This document shows, in pieces, positions 1 to 10,917 of a stretch of 64,000 bases of DNA; position 1 is the first letter of the stretch; every line of letters starts with the position of its first letter. The translations under genes and the position numbers were made by a program. Source of the DNA: Chelonoidis abingdonii (lineage: Eukaryota; Chordata; Testudines; Testudinidae); contig NC_133770.1 of assembly GCF_003597395.2 (NCBI RefSeq), forward strand, positions 96,716,101 through 96,780,100. Direction: 5' to 3'. The notes below the pieces were generated by a model, which was not told where the DNA came from, searched no databases, and was given only the letters and a program-made list of their open reading frames with translations.

Positions 1-29
1 GATGGAGAGACAAGGAGAGAGGTGCAGCT

Positions 30-50
30 GGGGAGAGGAAATGAGTTGTT
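30..50 (-). promoter_or_regulatory. Promoter-like element of an off-window V segment
   Basis: The stretch GAGGAAATGAGTT at about 35-47 is the counterpart of GAGGAAATGGGTT at 39637, which lies 85 bp upstream of the V5 start codon. The surrounding 700 bp are also closely similar. A V segment of the V5 type should therefore begin just left of position 1. This is inference from the duplication. Confidence 0.5.
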
Positions 51-734
51 TAAGCAGGATCCAATGGTAGCTCTCCTGCTTGCAGATGTGTGGGGTAAGT
101 TTTCAGAAGCATCAAACTATGTATGTGGTCAGGTGGTCAGAAGCTAAAATCCCAGGAAGGGTGAGGGGGCTAAAGTCTCATCTGTTTTCATAAACAATCT
201 GGAGGGGTAAAAATGTTTTCAAATCAAGGATTGTGTCCTCCAGATAATGCAGCCACATCTACTAAAGCAGAAGTGGACGCAAATACAGTGAAACTTGTGT
301 AGTTGTTTGCATAGAATCTCATGTAATTTCCATCTGTCAGGTGCTTTGTTTTTGGTTTGTTTTCCAGGCACAGCAGACAGGGGCATGCACAAGAATTTAA
401 ATTTGATCTCTTTTGGATGGGCACATTAGAGCGGGGACTGGGAACTGGAGCAGGGGCCAGGTCATGGGCCAGGGCTTGAGCAGCAAACAGTGGTCAGCCG
501 CCATGGCTGGAGTAGTGGCCAGGGCTGGGGCTGGAGCTAGAGCAGAAAAGCATATTTTTTTAGAAGAATACCGAGGGGGGAAGGGGAGGCACGTGCCCTG
601 CTTGCCCCCACTTGTGCATTCCCCTGTGCACACGCATGTTAGGAGAATACGTAATTTGGATATTAGGATGTTTCATTGCTCCTAGCAGGGCCTGAAGCTG
701 TGCTCAGTTGCTCATGTGGGCCAGCACTGATATC

Positions 735-1735
735 CAGGGCTGGTGCAAGGATATTTTGTGCCCTAGGCAAAACTTCCAGCATGCCCCCCCCCCCCAACAT
801 CACTTATTAAAAACTTTCAAAAATGAATACTGCATAATGTGGCATTGTCCATTAGAATTAATACACGTTTGGCTTGAACATTTATTAAGTTAATTATTTT
901 GTCTACATATTTAATGAAAATAAATGAATAACCTGACAGTGCTGACATTATTGTTTTCACTTTGTGCAACATAGCATGGATCTTAAAACAAATCAAATAC
1001 GTTATACACAATACGCTGTCACAGAGTAACACTAATAATTTAGAATTTATTTTTCCGCAGGGAAGGAAAGCAGACTGGGTTTGGTCAGTGGGAGGATTGG
1101 GTTTGGCTGGAGAGGGGAAGGGAAGCAGACTGAGTCAGTGGGGTATCGGGTGAGGTGGGGAAGGGAAGTGGACCGGGTTTGGGTGTGAAGGGGGGCAGTG
1201 GGTGGTGTAGGATTCAAAGAGCTGCAAGGTGAAATGGGCACTATTCTCTCCAGTCCCTGGCATGCAGGAGCAGCGGGCCAAGTGCACTTGCAACAGGGCA
1301 ATGGGAGCCTGTGGCCTGCTTTGCCTTCACCAGTCCGTCCTGCGCCCGGGTGGAGAGATGAATGCTGGGCTCTCGCTCCAGCAAGGGGGGGCATGGGGCA
1401 GGCAGGACTGTGAAGGCAGAGAGTGCTTGGCTCTCACATCAAAGCTGGGTCAGGAGTGTAGAAAGCTGGGGCGCAGGGAAGTAGGTTAAAGTGACTTAGT
1501 TGGGGTGACAGGCATGAGTGAGTGAGCTGCCCCTCCATGCAAGACAGCCTGCAAAGCTGCCAGTTGTGGCCTCCCTCCCTTCTCTCCCCAGGGAGCAGAG
1601 CCTCCGCTCCGACAATCCTGCAGCCTGCTCTAGGAGGAGCATGCCATGTGCTTGGCCCCGTTTGCACCACACTGACAGCACAGCTCAGCCCCAGCAGGGG
1701 TCTTACACTTCCCACCACAAGCTGCTCCACTGTCA
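735..1735. other. Unit I-specific insertion, probably a degraded hAT-like repeat
   Basis: Unit III has about 110 bp of different sequence at this place, so these ~1,000 bp are an insertion or replacement specific to unit I. The left end begins CAGGGCTGGTGCAAGG, resembling the CAGGGCCGG termini of the hAT elements elsewhere in this window. I could not find a matching right end. The inside is G-rich with no coding signal I trust. Confidence 0.3.
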
Positions 1736-1950
1736 GTTCAGTTGTGTGCTATTGCTGCACTCTACTGAGATATAACACATGCTCGTCTACATTAATAACT
1801 GACTTTATCCTGTCGTTCAAAAAAGGCCATTTGTACACTTAATTACAGGTATGTAATTTTGCTTCAAATGTGTAGGTAAAATGTTGCCAGAAGGTTTCAT
1901 TTTAAAGATATGATATATATTCACATACCTGTGAGATATTAAATAGCGTA

Positions 1951-2482
1951 TGAGATGGAGTGTATACCACACACTGGCAAAGAAAGAGTTAACCTGAGGC
2001 ACTGCCAGACAGCAATTAGTGCATCCAGTTGCACCTGGAGGGTGGGCCAGGCCTAATTTAGAATTATGCTCAGCTGGGTAGGACTGGGTGGGTGAATTAA
2101 GGATGAATGCTGGCTGGGAGGAACAGGCTATCTATAGGAGCTTGCTACATGGATCTTGGATTAAAACCCAGAGTACAAGGCCTGTTTGCCCATGTTCCCC
2201 TACTGGCTGCCAAAGAAGGTGGTATAAAAGCCCTCTGAGATAAGGGGTATAAGAGTTACTGAGCCCCAGCTTGGGTTGAAGATCTCTCATAAGGTCATTG
2301 GCCTGTTATTTTGTGTGACTCTGTGTAACCCCGGAAGGAGTGGGAGTGAATGTTACCTGCTTGGGGGCTGAGGCACCAGGAGCAGACCACAGCAGGGCTG
2401 GAGTGGCTGTTGGCAGGGGGACCAAAGGAGAAGACTTTGCGAGCCACATAGGGTCATTTTGATGGTGAGTTACCCTTTGACA
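1951..2482. mobile_element. Solo LTR, unit I copy
   Basis: This 532-bp element begins TGAGATGG and ends TTTGACA, next to GCGTA on the left (1946-1950) and GCATA on the right (2483-2487). The unit III copy at 40663-41204 has canonical TG...CA ends and perfect GCATA duplications. A TATAAAAG box sits near 2222. Because both units carry it with the same target duplication, it inserted before the units separated. A 5-bp duplication suits a Gypsy-type LTR; the family name is inference. Confidence 0.7.
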
Positions 2483-2509
2483 GCATATTTAATTGTTGTT
2501 AATGTTAAG

Positions 2510-2710
2510 ATAGTGATTCTCAAACTTTTGTACTGATGACCCCTTTCACACAGCAAGCCTCTGAGTGTGATTCCCCCTCCCTTATAATTAAAAACACTTT
2601 TTTGTACACTTAAGACCATTTTCAATGCTGGATGCAAAGCTGGGTTCGGGGAGGAGGCTGACAGCTTGTGACCCCCTGAGAGGTCCTGACCTCCAGTTTG
2701 AGAACCCCTT
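2510..2710. mobile_element. Short MITE in unit I
   Basis: A 201-bp insertion has inverted ends AGTGATTCTCAAAC at the left and GTTTGAGAACCCCT at the right. It is flanked on both sides by TGTTAAG. The uninterrupted site is kept in unit III near 41223-41240 (GTGTTAAGACATATG). The duplication of about 7-8 bp suits a hAT-type element. It entered unit I after the unit duplication. Confidence 0.75.
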
Positions 2711-3060
2711 TGTTAAGACATATGTATACATTGCACTTTGGAGAATGAGTCAGCTATTGTAATACAATGGCTAGAAATCATCTGAAGAGTCACTGTACTC
2801 TTCAGCCTTTGTAGCTAAAAAGCCAATATAAACTTCTTACACTACTCCACAAGGAGGTGTTGGGAAGGGGGTTCTGGAGACTGCGTTTAGAACTGATCAG
2901 GGTTGGTAGTTGAGGGGACTGTGGGGATAGGTTTGGAGCTGGTAAGGAAACCTATTACACATGCGCAGAGTGGCTAATATACAACGATTTATTTTAATCT
3001 CTCAGTATTCTCCTAACAGACTCAAACCCACCCTCAAACCCTTACACCCTCTCTTATGAA

Positions 3061-3741
3061 ACTACAAATGTCAATTAGCCTCATCTGTCTACACTAGACT
3101 TTTTTCCCTAAAATTTCTCTCTGTTGCTACCCCTGGGTCAGTTCCACTGGAAGAAGCAAGTATGGGAACACTGCTGCTTTATGCCTTTCAGGGTGTGTTG
3201 TCACTCTAGATTTACCTTGGTTCTTACCCTGGTTTTAGTCAAAAAACTCTCTCTGCTCCTCACCCCTTCTGCCCAGGCTTGTATGTGTTTTGAACCTGGG
3301 CTTGCTTGCCTGGCTGGGAGTGTAGATTACAGCTTAGGTTTTGCTCTAAGTTTGGACCAAAGCTGCCTACTTTGCAATGGGGATGCAGATGAATCTCAGG
3401 TTGTGGAGCTCAGATGTGATAGTCCTCTAATGCCATCCCACCATTCCCCGGGGCTGTATTTTTCTGGCCTTCTACCTACAGTACTAACTTCCCATTTGCC
3501 TCTACTGGTTTATATACCCAGTCAGCATTTAACCCCTCATTTCATCCAGCCAGCTCCACCTCTGCCCTGCTCAGCTCATTCAAACAGCTTGAGAAGATGC
3601 TGTCCCAGCATGGCTCAGCTGGTAGAAGCATCAGCGTTTTTGTTGCTCTCTGGTGTGAGCATGGCAAAGAACATGATTTTGGGAGGTGTGCCTGAAACCA
3701 GCATCTGTGTGAAAGCATCTCCAAGAAACTGGCAGAGGAGG
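3061..3741. other. Intergenic sequence
   Basis: About the first 90 bp resemble 42146-42240 in unit III. The rest has no counterpart elsewhere in the window. An open frame runs through it on the plus strand, but its composition and lack of any motif do not support a gene. Confidence 0.4.
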
Positions 3742-4108
3742 CAGGGCCGGCGCTTCCATTTAGGTGACCTAGGCAATCGCCCAAGGCTCCAGGATTATTG
3801 GGGGGCGGCATTTTGCCGGGGGGGTGGCAGGCGGCTCTGGTTGACCTGCCGCAGGCGTTCCTGCGGAGGGTCCGCTGGTCCCGCGGCTCTGGTGGCCCTG
3901 CCGCAGGCGTTCCTGTGGAGGGTCCGCTGGTCCCGCGGCTCCGGTGGACTTCCCACAGGCACGCCTGTGGCAGCTCCACCAGAGCCCCGGGTCCAGCGGA
4001 CCCTCCACAGGAACGCCTGCGGCAGGTTCACCAGAGCCATGGGAGCAGCGCGCGGGGCGACGAAATGGCCGTGCGCCTAGGGCACCAAAAACACTGGCAC
4101 CGGTCCTG
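3742..4108. mobile_element. Non-autonomous hAT element with internal inverted repeats
   Basis: The ends are CAGGGCCGGCGC and the inverted GCACCGGTCCTG. The flanking 8-mers are AGAGGAGG (3734-3741) and AGAAGAGG (4109-4116), matching at 7 of 8 positions, as expected for hAT insertion. The GC-rich interior repeats a roughly 55-bp motif built around CTGCCGCAGGCGTTCCTG, first in direct and then in inverted orientation, so it can fold on itself. The long open frames here are artefacts of this repeat. Confidence 0.75.
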
Positions 4109-4761
4109 AGAAGAGGGGATCCAACAGATGGATCTCCAATGTTGGGAGTAAATTAAAACCCATCAGGGTGCCTATCACAAGGCAAAGGATGCCAAGCAAA
4201 AATAGTGGCCCATCTACCTGCCCTTACTACAAGGAGATTAACTGGGTGTTCACCACCACCCTGAGTATGGTTCCCTCCTTTCTTGCATGACATGATTTTT
4301 GAGCTGGGACAGTCTGAGTTCTAGACCGGTGCAGAGGGGATGATTGTAATACCACAGGGTTCCTGGTGGCAGAGGAGCAGGAACAGAGCCCAGACCTAGA
4401 CTAGATCCTGGAACAGACTCTGTGGCCAGCTGGGCTGGGGAATGTCCTAGGCTCATGTTCTGAGAATATGTTTGGGCTCAGGAAATGTGCTGGAGAGGAA
4501 GCACCAACAGAGCCAGAGCTGCAGCTGGGAAGTGGCCACTGCTGCCATCTTTGTTACTATAGGGGGAAACTGCAGCATAAGTGGGAGAGAGTTCTGGGTT
4601 AAAACCTATACAACTATTGTTATGGAGGATATTTATGTGCTATAGGGTGGCCTTAGCTTCAGTTGTGGGTAGAAGCTATGCCAATTCCCTGCTCCCCTTT
4701 CCTCAAACCTCCCCATGTGTATGATCCAAGTGGAGGGTGGAGGGAATTTAAATGTGCAACC
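4109..4761. other. Intergenic unit I sequence
   Basis: This stretch is shared with units II (29400-29900) and III (about 42270-42640). It shows no coding signal. The shared sequence stops at GTGCAAC (about 4755-4761), where the truncated PLE begins; unit II continues with TATCGATTT at the same point. Confidence 0.6.
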
Positions 4762-5345
4762 TGAAGCAAATACTCACCAGCAACTACACACTACACCACA
4801 GAAACACTAACCCAGGAACCAATCCCTGTAACAAACCCCGTTGCCTTCTCTGTCCTTGTATCTACTCAAGCCACACTCTCAGAGGCTTATTCACTGCACA
4901 TCTACTAATGTGATATATGCCATCATGTGCCAGCAATGCCTCTCTGCCATGTACGTTGGCCAGACTGGGCAGTCTCTACGTAAAAGGATTAATGGACGCA
5001 TCAGATATCAAGAATAGTAACATACAAAAGCCAGTAGGTGAACACTTCAATCTCCCTGGACACTCAAGAACAGATTTAAAAGTAGCCATCTTCAATAAAA
5101 AAAGAAGTCAAAAACAGACTTCAAAGAGAAACTGCAGAACTACAATTCATTTGCAAACTTAACACCATCAGTTTGGACCTAAATAGGGAATAGGAGTGGC
5201 TGGCTCACTACCAAAGCAATTTCCCTTTCCTGGTATTGACACCTCCTCATCAGTTGTCGGGAGTGGATCACATCCACCCTGATCGAATTGGCCTTGTCAA
5301 CACTGGTTCTCCACTTGTAAGGTAACTCCCTTCTCTTCATGTGCC
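4762..5345 (+). mobile_element. 5'-truncated Penelope-like element (GIY-YIG part)
   Basis: The fragment aligns with 45163-45765 of the longer PLE, starting at the codons for LKQIFTSNYTP. It encodes a decayed GIY-YIG module. Around 4940-4970 the sequence reads QCLSAMYVGQTGQS, keeping a YVG half-motif that the longer copy has lost, and the GEHFNLPGHS block follows at 5035-5070. Stops and frameshifts interrupt it. It breaks off at a run of A bases where the R4-type element starts. Confidence 0.8.
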
Positions 5346-5406
5346 AAAAAAAAAATTCCCCTCTCACCCCTATGGGTGGTATGTGTCTTCCTCAACCTTG
5401 GGTCCT

Positions 5407-8400
5407 CTACCAGAGGCCTGGGAGTTTGAGGGTTCTGTGCAGTATCTTAGCTGTTCCTAGCACTGCACTCTTCTGGACAGAGAGCTCTGATGTTGTTCCT
5501 GGGATCTGTTGGAGCCACTCACCCAGCTTAGGAGTCACAGCCCCGAGTGCTCCTACCACCACTGGGACCACTTTGGCCTTCACTTTCCACATCCTCTCTA
5601 GTTCCTCTTTCAGCCCTGGTACTTCTCCAGCTTCTCATATTCCTTCTTCCTGATGTTGCTGTCACTTGGCACTGCTATATCTATCACCACCGCTGTCTTC
5701 TGGTCCTTGTCTATTACCACGATGTCTGGTTGATTGGCCAGTACCTGCCTGTCCGTCTGGATCTGGAAGTCCCACAGAATCTTAGCCCTGCTATTCTCCA
5801 CAACCTTCTGTGGAATCTCCCATCTGGTCTTGGGAGGGTCTAGCCCATACGCTGTGCAGATGTTCCTGTACACAATGCCAGCCACTTGGTTGTGCCGTTC
5901 AGTGTATGCTGTTCCTGCCTGCATCTTACATCCTGCCACTATGTGTTGGACTGTCTCTGAGGCCTCTCTGCACAGTCTGCACCTTGGGTCCTCTCTAGTG
6001 TGGTAGACCCCTGCTTCAATGGATCTGGTGCTCAGTGCCTGTTCCTGTGCTGCTATGATCAGTGCCTCAGTGCTGTCTTTTAGTCCAGCCCTTTCCAGCC
6101 ACTGGTAGGATTTCCCAATGTCAGCCACCTCAGCTATCTGTCGATGGTACATCCCATGCAGGGTCTTGTCTTGCCATGGCACTTCTTCTGCTTGGTCTTC
6201 CTCCCATGTCTGCTGCTGCCTCAGGCATTCTCTCAGCAGCTCATCTTTGGGGGCCATCTTACTGATGTACTCCTGGATGTTCCGGGTTTCGTCCAGGACA
6301 GTGGCTTTGACGCTCACCAAGCCCCGCCCGCCTTCTTTCCGGCTGGTATACAGTCTCTGGGTGTTGGACTTGGGGTGGAAACCTCCGTGCATTGTGAGGA
6401 GCTTCCGGGTCTTCACATCGGCAGCCTCCATGTCCTCCTTTGGCCAGCTCACTATACCGGCAGGGTATCTGATGACCGGCAGGGCGTATCTGTTGATGGC
6501 GTGGATCTTGTTCTTCCCACTGAGCTGGCTCTTCAGGACCTGTCTTATCCTTTGGTGATACTTGGATGTTGCTGTCTTCCTTGCCTCTCTCATCGTGGTT
6601 TCCATGTGACTGTGGGACGCCAAGGTACTTGTAGCTGGTCTGTATGTCTGCTATGTGGCCCGCTGGTAGTTCCACCCCATCAGTCTTGACTACCTTCCCT
6701 CTCTTCACTACCATCCGGCCACACTTCTCCAGTCCGAATGACATCCCGATATATCCTCACTGTAGATCCGCGTCAGGTGGATTAGCGAGTCGATGTCTCG
6801 TTCATTCTTAGCATACAGCTTGATGTCATCCATGTAGAGGAGGTGGCTGATGGTAGTTCCACTCCTGAACCTGTACCCGTATCCAGTCCTTGTGATTATC
6901 TGGCTGAGGGGGTTTAAGCCTATGCAGAACAGCAGCGGGACAGTGCATCACCTTGGTATATGCCGCACTTGATGGCCACTTGTGCAAGCTGCCTTGAGTT
7001 GACTTCTAGTGTTGTCTTCCATAGTCCCATTGAGTTCTTGAGGAAGGTCCTTAGTGTCCTGTTGACTTTGTATAGCGCCAGACATTCACAGATCCACGTG
7101 TGCGGCATTGAGTCGTAGGCTTTCCTGTAGTCAATCCAGGCTGTGCTCAGATTGGTCTGTCTAGACCTTGAGTCTTGGCGACTGCTCTATCTATGAGCAA
7201 CTGGTGTTTTGAGCCTCTGGTGTTGTTCCCAATGCCCTTCTGAGCTGTGCTCATGTACTGGCCCATATGGTCCTGTAGCTTGGCGCTATGATGCCTGATA
7301 GGACTTTCCATGTTGTGGGAGGCAGGTTATTGGCCGGTAGTTGGACGGTTCTGTTCCCTTGCAGGGGTCTTTCATGATCAGCACTGTCTTCCTTGTGTTA
7401 GCCAGTTTGGGTGGGAGCCTGCTGCTAGCAGCTGGTTCATCTGTGCTGCTAGGCGTTCATGCACTGCTGTTAGTTTCTTTAGCCAGTAGGTGTGGATCAT
7501 GTCTGGTCCAGGTGCTGTCCAGCTCTTCATGTTCTTGACCCGCTGCTGGATGTCTTCTACTGTGATGGTGACTGGTTTCTGTTCTGGGAGATTGCTGTGC
7601 TCTGTTCTCAGGTCCTGCAGCCACTTTGCACTGGTGTTATGAGTCTTCTCTTTCTCCCATATGTTCTTCCAGTACTGTTCAGTTTCTGCTGCTGGTGGCT
7701 CTGCTGTTATTGTGTTGTTGCACTGCAGTTGGGAGTACACCTTGGATGGTTCTTTGGAGAACAGGGCATTTACTTTTTTGCCTCTGCTTCTCTAGTGTAT
7801 CTCCTTAGCCTGGTAGCCAGTGCTGTGAGCCTTTGTTTAGCAGTCTCTAGGGCTTCAGATGGAGTCAGGCCCTTGTATTTTTTCAGTAGCCGAGTCTTAT
7901 CCTTAATCTCTACACCCTTCTGTAGTTCCACCAGCTGACTAACTTCTCTCCGAGTCGCCTTGATCTTATCCTCCAACCTCATTTTCCAGGGTGGGTACAT
8001 ACTGTTGTTCTTCTTGATCGTGTAGCCAAGCATCTCCAGGATTACAGAGGCTGTAGCGTATACAGTTCATTGGTTTGAGTTATGGTGGTAGTAGGATTGT
8101 CATGAGGGCTCTATTGGCATCTTCTAACATACTATCTGATGGTACTTCTCCACTGAGCCTTGGTAATCGGTCTCGAGGATTGACTGAGCTAGTTTCTCCA
8201 TGATCTTATGCCTCATATCAGCTGCTGTGCTCTGCAATGGAGGGGTGGCAGTGAAGTTTCAGCTTCAGGTGTGGGCTGCACAACCACTTGTTCTTCCAGG
8301 TCTTCTTGAGTCTGGGATGTAATGTGGAGTTGGTCTATCTCGAGCTGTGAGAGCAGCTTCCTCTTTACTATGTTGAAGCGTTGGGTAACTAGCTGTTTCT

Positions 8401-8749
8401 CAGTAAGTGTGGATGTAGGTCTTTTGTCCATTCATAGTCCCCTCATATGTTTCATATATCCTCTCATTAGGTCTACTGTTGTAGTAGATTCCATCAATTC
8501 CAGGTTCTCTTGTCTCGTCCACGAATGGTTTGTTCCAGTAGCCCACTTATTGTCAGATTGTCCTGGTTCCTCAACATCTGGCATGGACCTTGTTAATCCG
8601 GGCGACGTCCGAGCCGGCATGACTCTCCTAGTTCGTGTCGCTTTCATATTTGAGGTAGGCAGGTGAAGCGTTAGGGGGTCTTTTGCCCAAGGACCCCTAC
8701 TGGAAAGTTGGGTACCAACTGGGATTTGAACCCCGGTCTCCCGTATCAA
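5407..8749 (-). pseudogene. Decayed R4-type retrotransposon polyprotein
   Basis: The coding region of the R4-type element spans about 1,100 codons, but at least five frameshifts or stops split it. The largest open piece, 5610-6623 (337 codons), covers the end of the reverse transcriptase, the thumb/linker, the CCHC knuckle and most of the endonuclease. Another piece, 6259-6744, overlaps it in a second frame and continues the same protein upstream, so a frameshift lies between about 6590 and 6740. The YMDD residues and zinc ligands are preserved, yet no full-length protein could be made. The element is dead but moderately young. Confidence 0.75.
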
Positions 8750-8805
8750 AGGGCAGTCTCCCGTATCAAAGGGCGGTGCTCTTAACCACTACACTATCTA
8801 TATAT
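8715..8805 (-). ncRNA. tRNA-like sequence at the 5' end of the R4-type element
   Basis: On the minus strand an A-box-like TAGTGTAGTGG (8786-8796) is followed by a perfect B box GGTTCAAATCC (8722-8732), as in an internal RNA polymerase III promoter. Between them a 20-bp segment (CTCCCGTATCAAAGGGC plus 3 bp) occurs twice in tandem, at 8738-8757 and 8758-8777, so the anticodon region is duplicated and this is not a working tRNA. The first open frame of the element runs through it. It may be a tRNA-derived promoter or an unrelated tRNA-derived SINE end joined by chance. Confidence 0.5.
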
Positions 8806-8861
8806 ATATATTTTTTTTTCAAAAAAAAATAAAAAAAAATTGAAGTGTAGCCATACCCTCA

Positions 8862-10273
8862 AGTGTGATACTAGCCCTCTGTTCTATAAATAGTGATGTA
8901 CAGTGGTTTTATATCTGTGTGCTAGTGCCCTCTAGTGAGATAGGATGGATCTGCAATTGTATATTTGCAGTCAATTTTGTCCTAGTTCTGCAAAAGGGCC
9001 AACTCTAAACTGATGTTTTTGTCGAATTAATTTACAAGTAACCTCATTTTTTTCTTAAACACTTTGTTTCCTTGTGATGCGTGCTAATCCAATCCATGAT
9101 GTCTTTTCTATATTGTAGCTCTATTAGTTTTCTTGTGTCTTTCTAGCATCTTTCAACAAGCTATGCTTCCACTTCTGCCCTTCTTTCAAGTATCATCTGC
9201 AATCATACGCTTTTCCCCTTGGGTTCAGAAGAACCTGACCCCATTTATCCTCATTGCTCTAGTAACCCACCTTAGACTATCAAATCACTGGGGCAGCACA
9301 CTCTTATTCTGTGATGTACCCTGAACATTCATGTTAGGATTGAAATTATACAGCATAATATCAGTTCAAGCAGAGTTTAACCTGCTGTCACACCATGTGT
9401 TTTCTGCTGAATTGACTTCATACACTAAAGATAGGCTGGTCCTTCAGAACAGAACTCTGTGGTTCTGATAAAGTTAACCATCAGCAATTTTGTGGTTCAG
9501 GGCTAATTAAACAGCAGAAAAACAACCAAAAGAAACTTACTCCTGTTTCCATTGGAGTAATATCAAAATGTAACGTGGCCAGACTGGTTTGCCGTGGCAT
9601 TAGATGACTTGTGGTCTGATCCAAAGCCCACTGAAGTCAATGGAAGGACTCTCTTGGAGCTTGACCCAATGCCCACAACTGGAATCTCTGTAGACACTAA
9701 CATGAGGCTCTGTACCTGAGGAGGATACTATGCAGGATAAGCCCCAGTTACTGGGAAGTTATAAGCGGGTAGATTATTGCACCTGCACACGGGATCCAAC
9801 GCTCCTGTTTTACTTTCACTTGCTTCGTGTTTCAGCAGATGAATGATGTCTGGATTGGGAGACTGTTGTGTCAGGCAGTTATAGGGGTGATATCCTGGCC
9901 CCATTTCCTTCTCTAGAGTCATATTTTTCACCCCAAGTGTTATGATCCTCTAAACTGATGATAAATCTCCACCCAGTAAGCCCATGATAACCCACACAGA
10001 CATTCAGCAGGAAGTTGTTTTTTTTAACGCCCAGGGGCAGCTAAACACACAACTCTCATTGACTTGTAATGGGATTGGGTGCCTAACTCCCCTTTGTGCC
10101 CTAGGTGACCTCCTGTTCTGCCAGACCTGACCTGGTCTTAGTGATTTATGTGGGAAACACAGACTAAATCAGCAGTTGCTGTTCATACCTAGTTGCAGAA
10201 GCCAAGGAAGAGTTTCTGCAGCTGGCTCCAGGCTGAGAGGAATTTTTAGGCTGTGGCTCAGAATGCAGAGTTG
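8862..10273. other. Intergenic V-cassette flank (unit I)
   Basis: This matches 49738-51363 of unit III and, in part, 30920-31770 of unit II. A roughly 190-bp piece at its start recurs in diverged form at 12070-12230, showing that V cassettes inside a unit are also duplicates. I see no coding or RNA gene. Confidence 0.6.
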
Positions 10274-10312
10274 GTTTTTTGTACAGGTTGTTTGCAGTCT
10301 TTTAACACTGTG
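10274..10312 (-). other. 23-RSS of V8
   Basis: Heptamer CACAGTG (10306-10312) is canonical, the spacer is exactly 23 bp (10283-10305), and the nonamer is ACAAAAAAC (10274-10282). The signal is fully intact although the V exon it serves is dead. Confidence 0.9.
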
Positions 10313-10917
10313 CGATCCCAGTAGGCACAATAGTAAGTAATGTCACTGGACATTATTTTGTTTGGACAGTCTACCTGTACCCTGACCATAATCTTTTTTC
10401 AGCATTAAACTTTCCTTTATCTGAGTCTCCATCCAAGACAGATTGCGTTGAGATGAACAGAATCCGGTCTAGAGCTGCATCGGGTCTCTGTTTGTTTATT
10501 CCAGAAGCCTTGCCAAAATCCTCCAGTAGAGAAACATGATAGTCAATTCGTATGGTTTTACTTCCTTCCCTGGTGATGGACAGTTGAGATTGGGTCAGAT
10601 GCACTTGTGAGGAGTCATTTGTGGAGAAACAATGAAAAAATATCAATATAAAATTGAAATAATGTGAAGGCTCTACAGCTGCTGCTGTTGTGTTGCAATG
10701 TATGCAGAGAGCAGTTTGAGTGGGGTGACCAGATTTCCTGATTTTTATAGGGACAGTTCTGATATTCAGAGATTTGTCTTATAGTGATGTCTGTTACACC
10801 TTCCCTCCCCAAACTGCCATCCCAATTTTTCACATTTGCTATCTTGTCACCCTAAGTGCAAGCAACACGCTTGCAGGAGCAAACCGTAGCCAAAACAAAA
10901 ATCTCTAACAGCAACGT
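10313..10917 (-). pseudogene. TRGV: V8, T-cell receptor gamma V pseudogene
   Basis: The V exon is 10313-10618 and the leader remnant 10875-10917. It is the unit I counterpart of V2: QVHLTQSQLSITREGSKT and the FNAEK block match. It is dead in many ways. The start codon is ACG, the leader donor GT is GC, the V-exon acceptor AG is AA, and the first cysteine codon is now tyrosine (RIDYHV). The IHWYR region is damaged by a small deletion, and a frameshift destroys the segment before YYC, ending in a stop. The final TGTGCCTACTGGGAT block and the recombination signal remain. The promoter-like GAGGAAGTGACTCA (10994-11007) is also kept, about 77 bp upstream of the old start. Confidence 0.9.

Larger units (their letters stand above)
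5346..8805 (-). mobile_element. R4/Rex6-type non-LTR retrotransposon (REL-endonuclease LINE)
   Basis: A roughly 3.4-kb element lies on the minus strand and encodes one long polyprotein, now broken into several frames. In order it holds an N-terminal region (8749-8213), a charged linker (8033-7770), reverse transcriptase blocks (7740-6260), a CCHC zinc knuckle CRLCREASETVQHIVAGC (near 5920-5995) and a restriction-like endonuclease with PD...ID-type residues (near 5655-5735). The catalytic YMDD box is intact at 6822-6836. This domain order identifies the R2/R4 group of LINEs. I favour R4/Rex6 over R2 because it lies in ordinary DNA rather than in ribosomal DNA; the clade call needs a tree. It abuts AT-rich simple sequence at its 5' side and an A-run at its 3' side. 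Confidence 0.75.

Noticed and set aside
3124..4080. A 318-codon open frame on the plus strand as a gene
   Set aside because: Its second half lies in the inverted repeats of a hAT MITE and the first half has no motif; no counterpart is conserved in the other units.
6062..6689. Plus-strand frames across the R4-type element
   Set aside because: They are antisense to the conserved reverse transcriptase and endonuclease coding strand.
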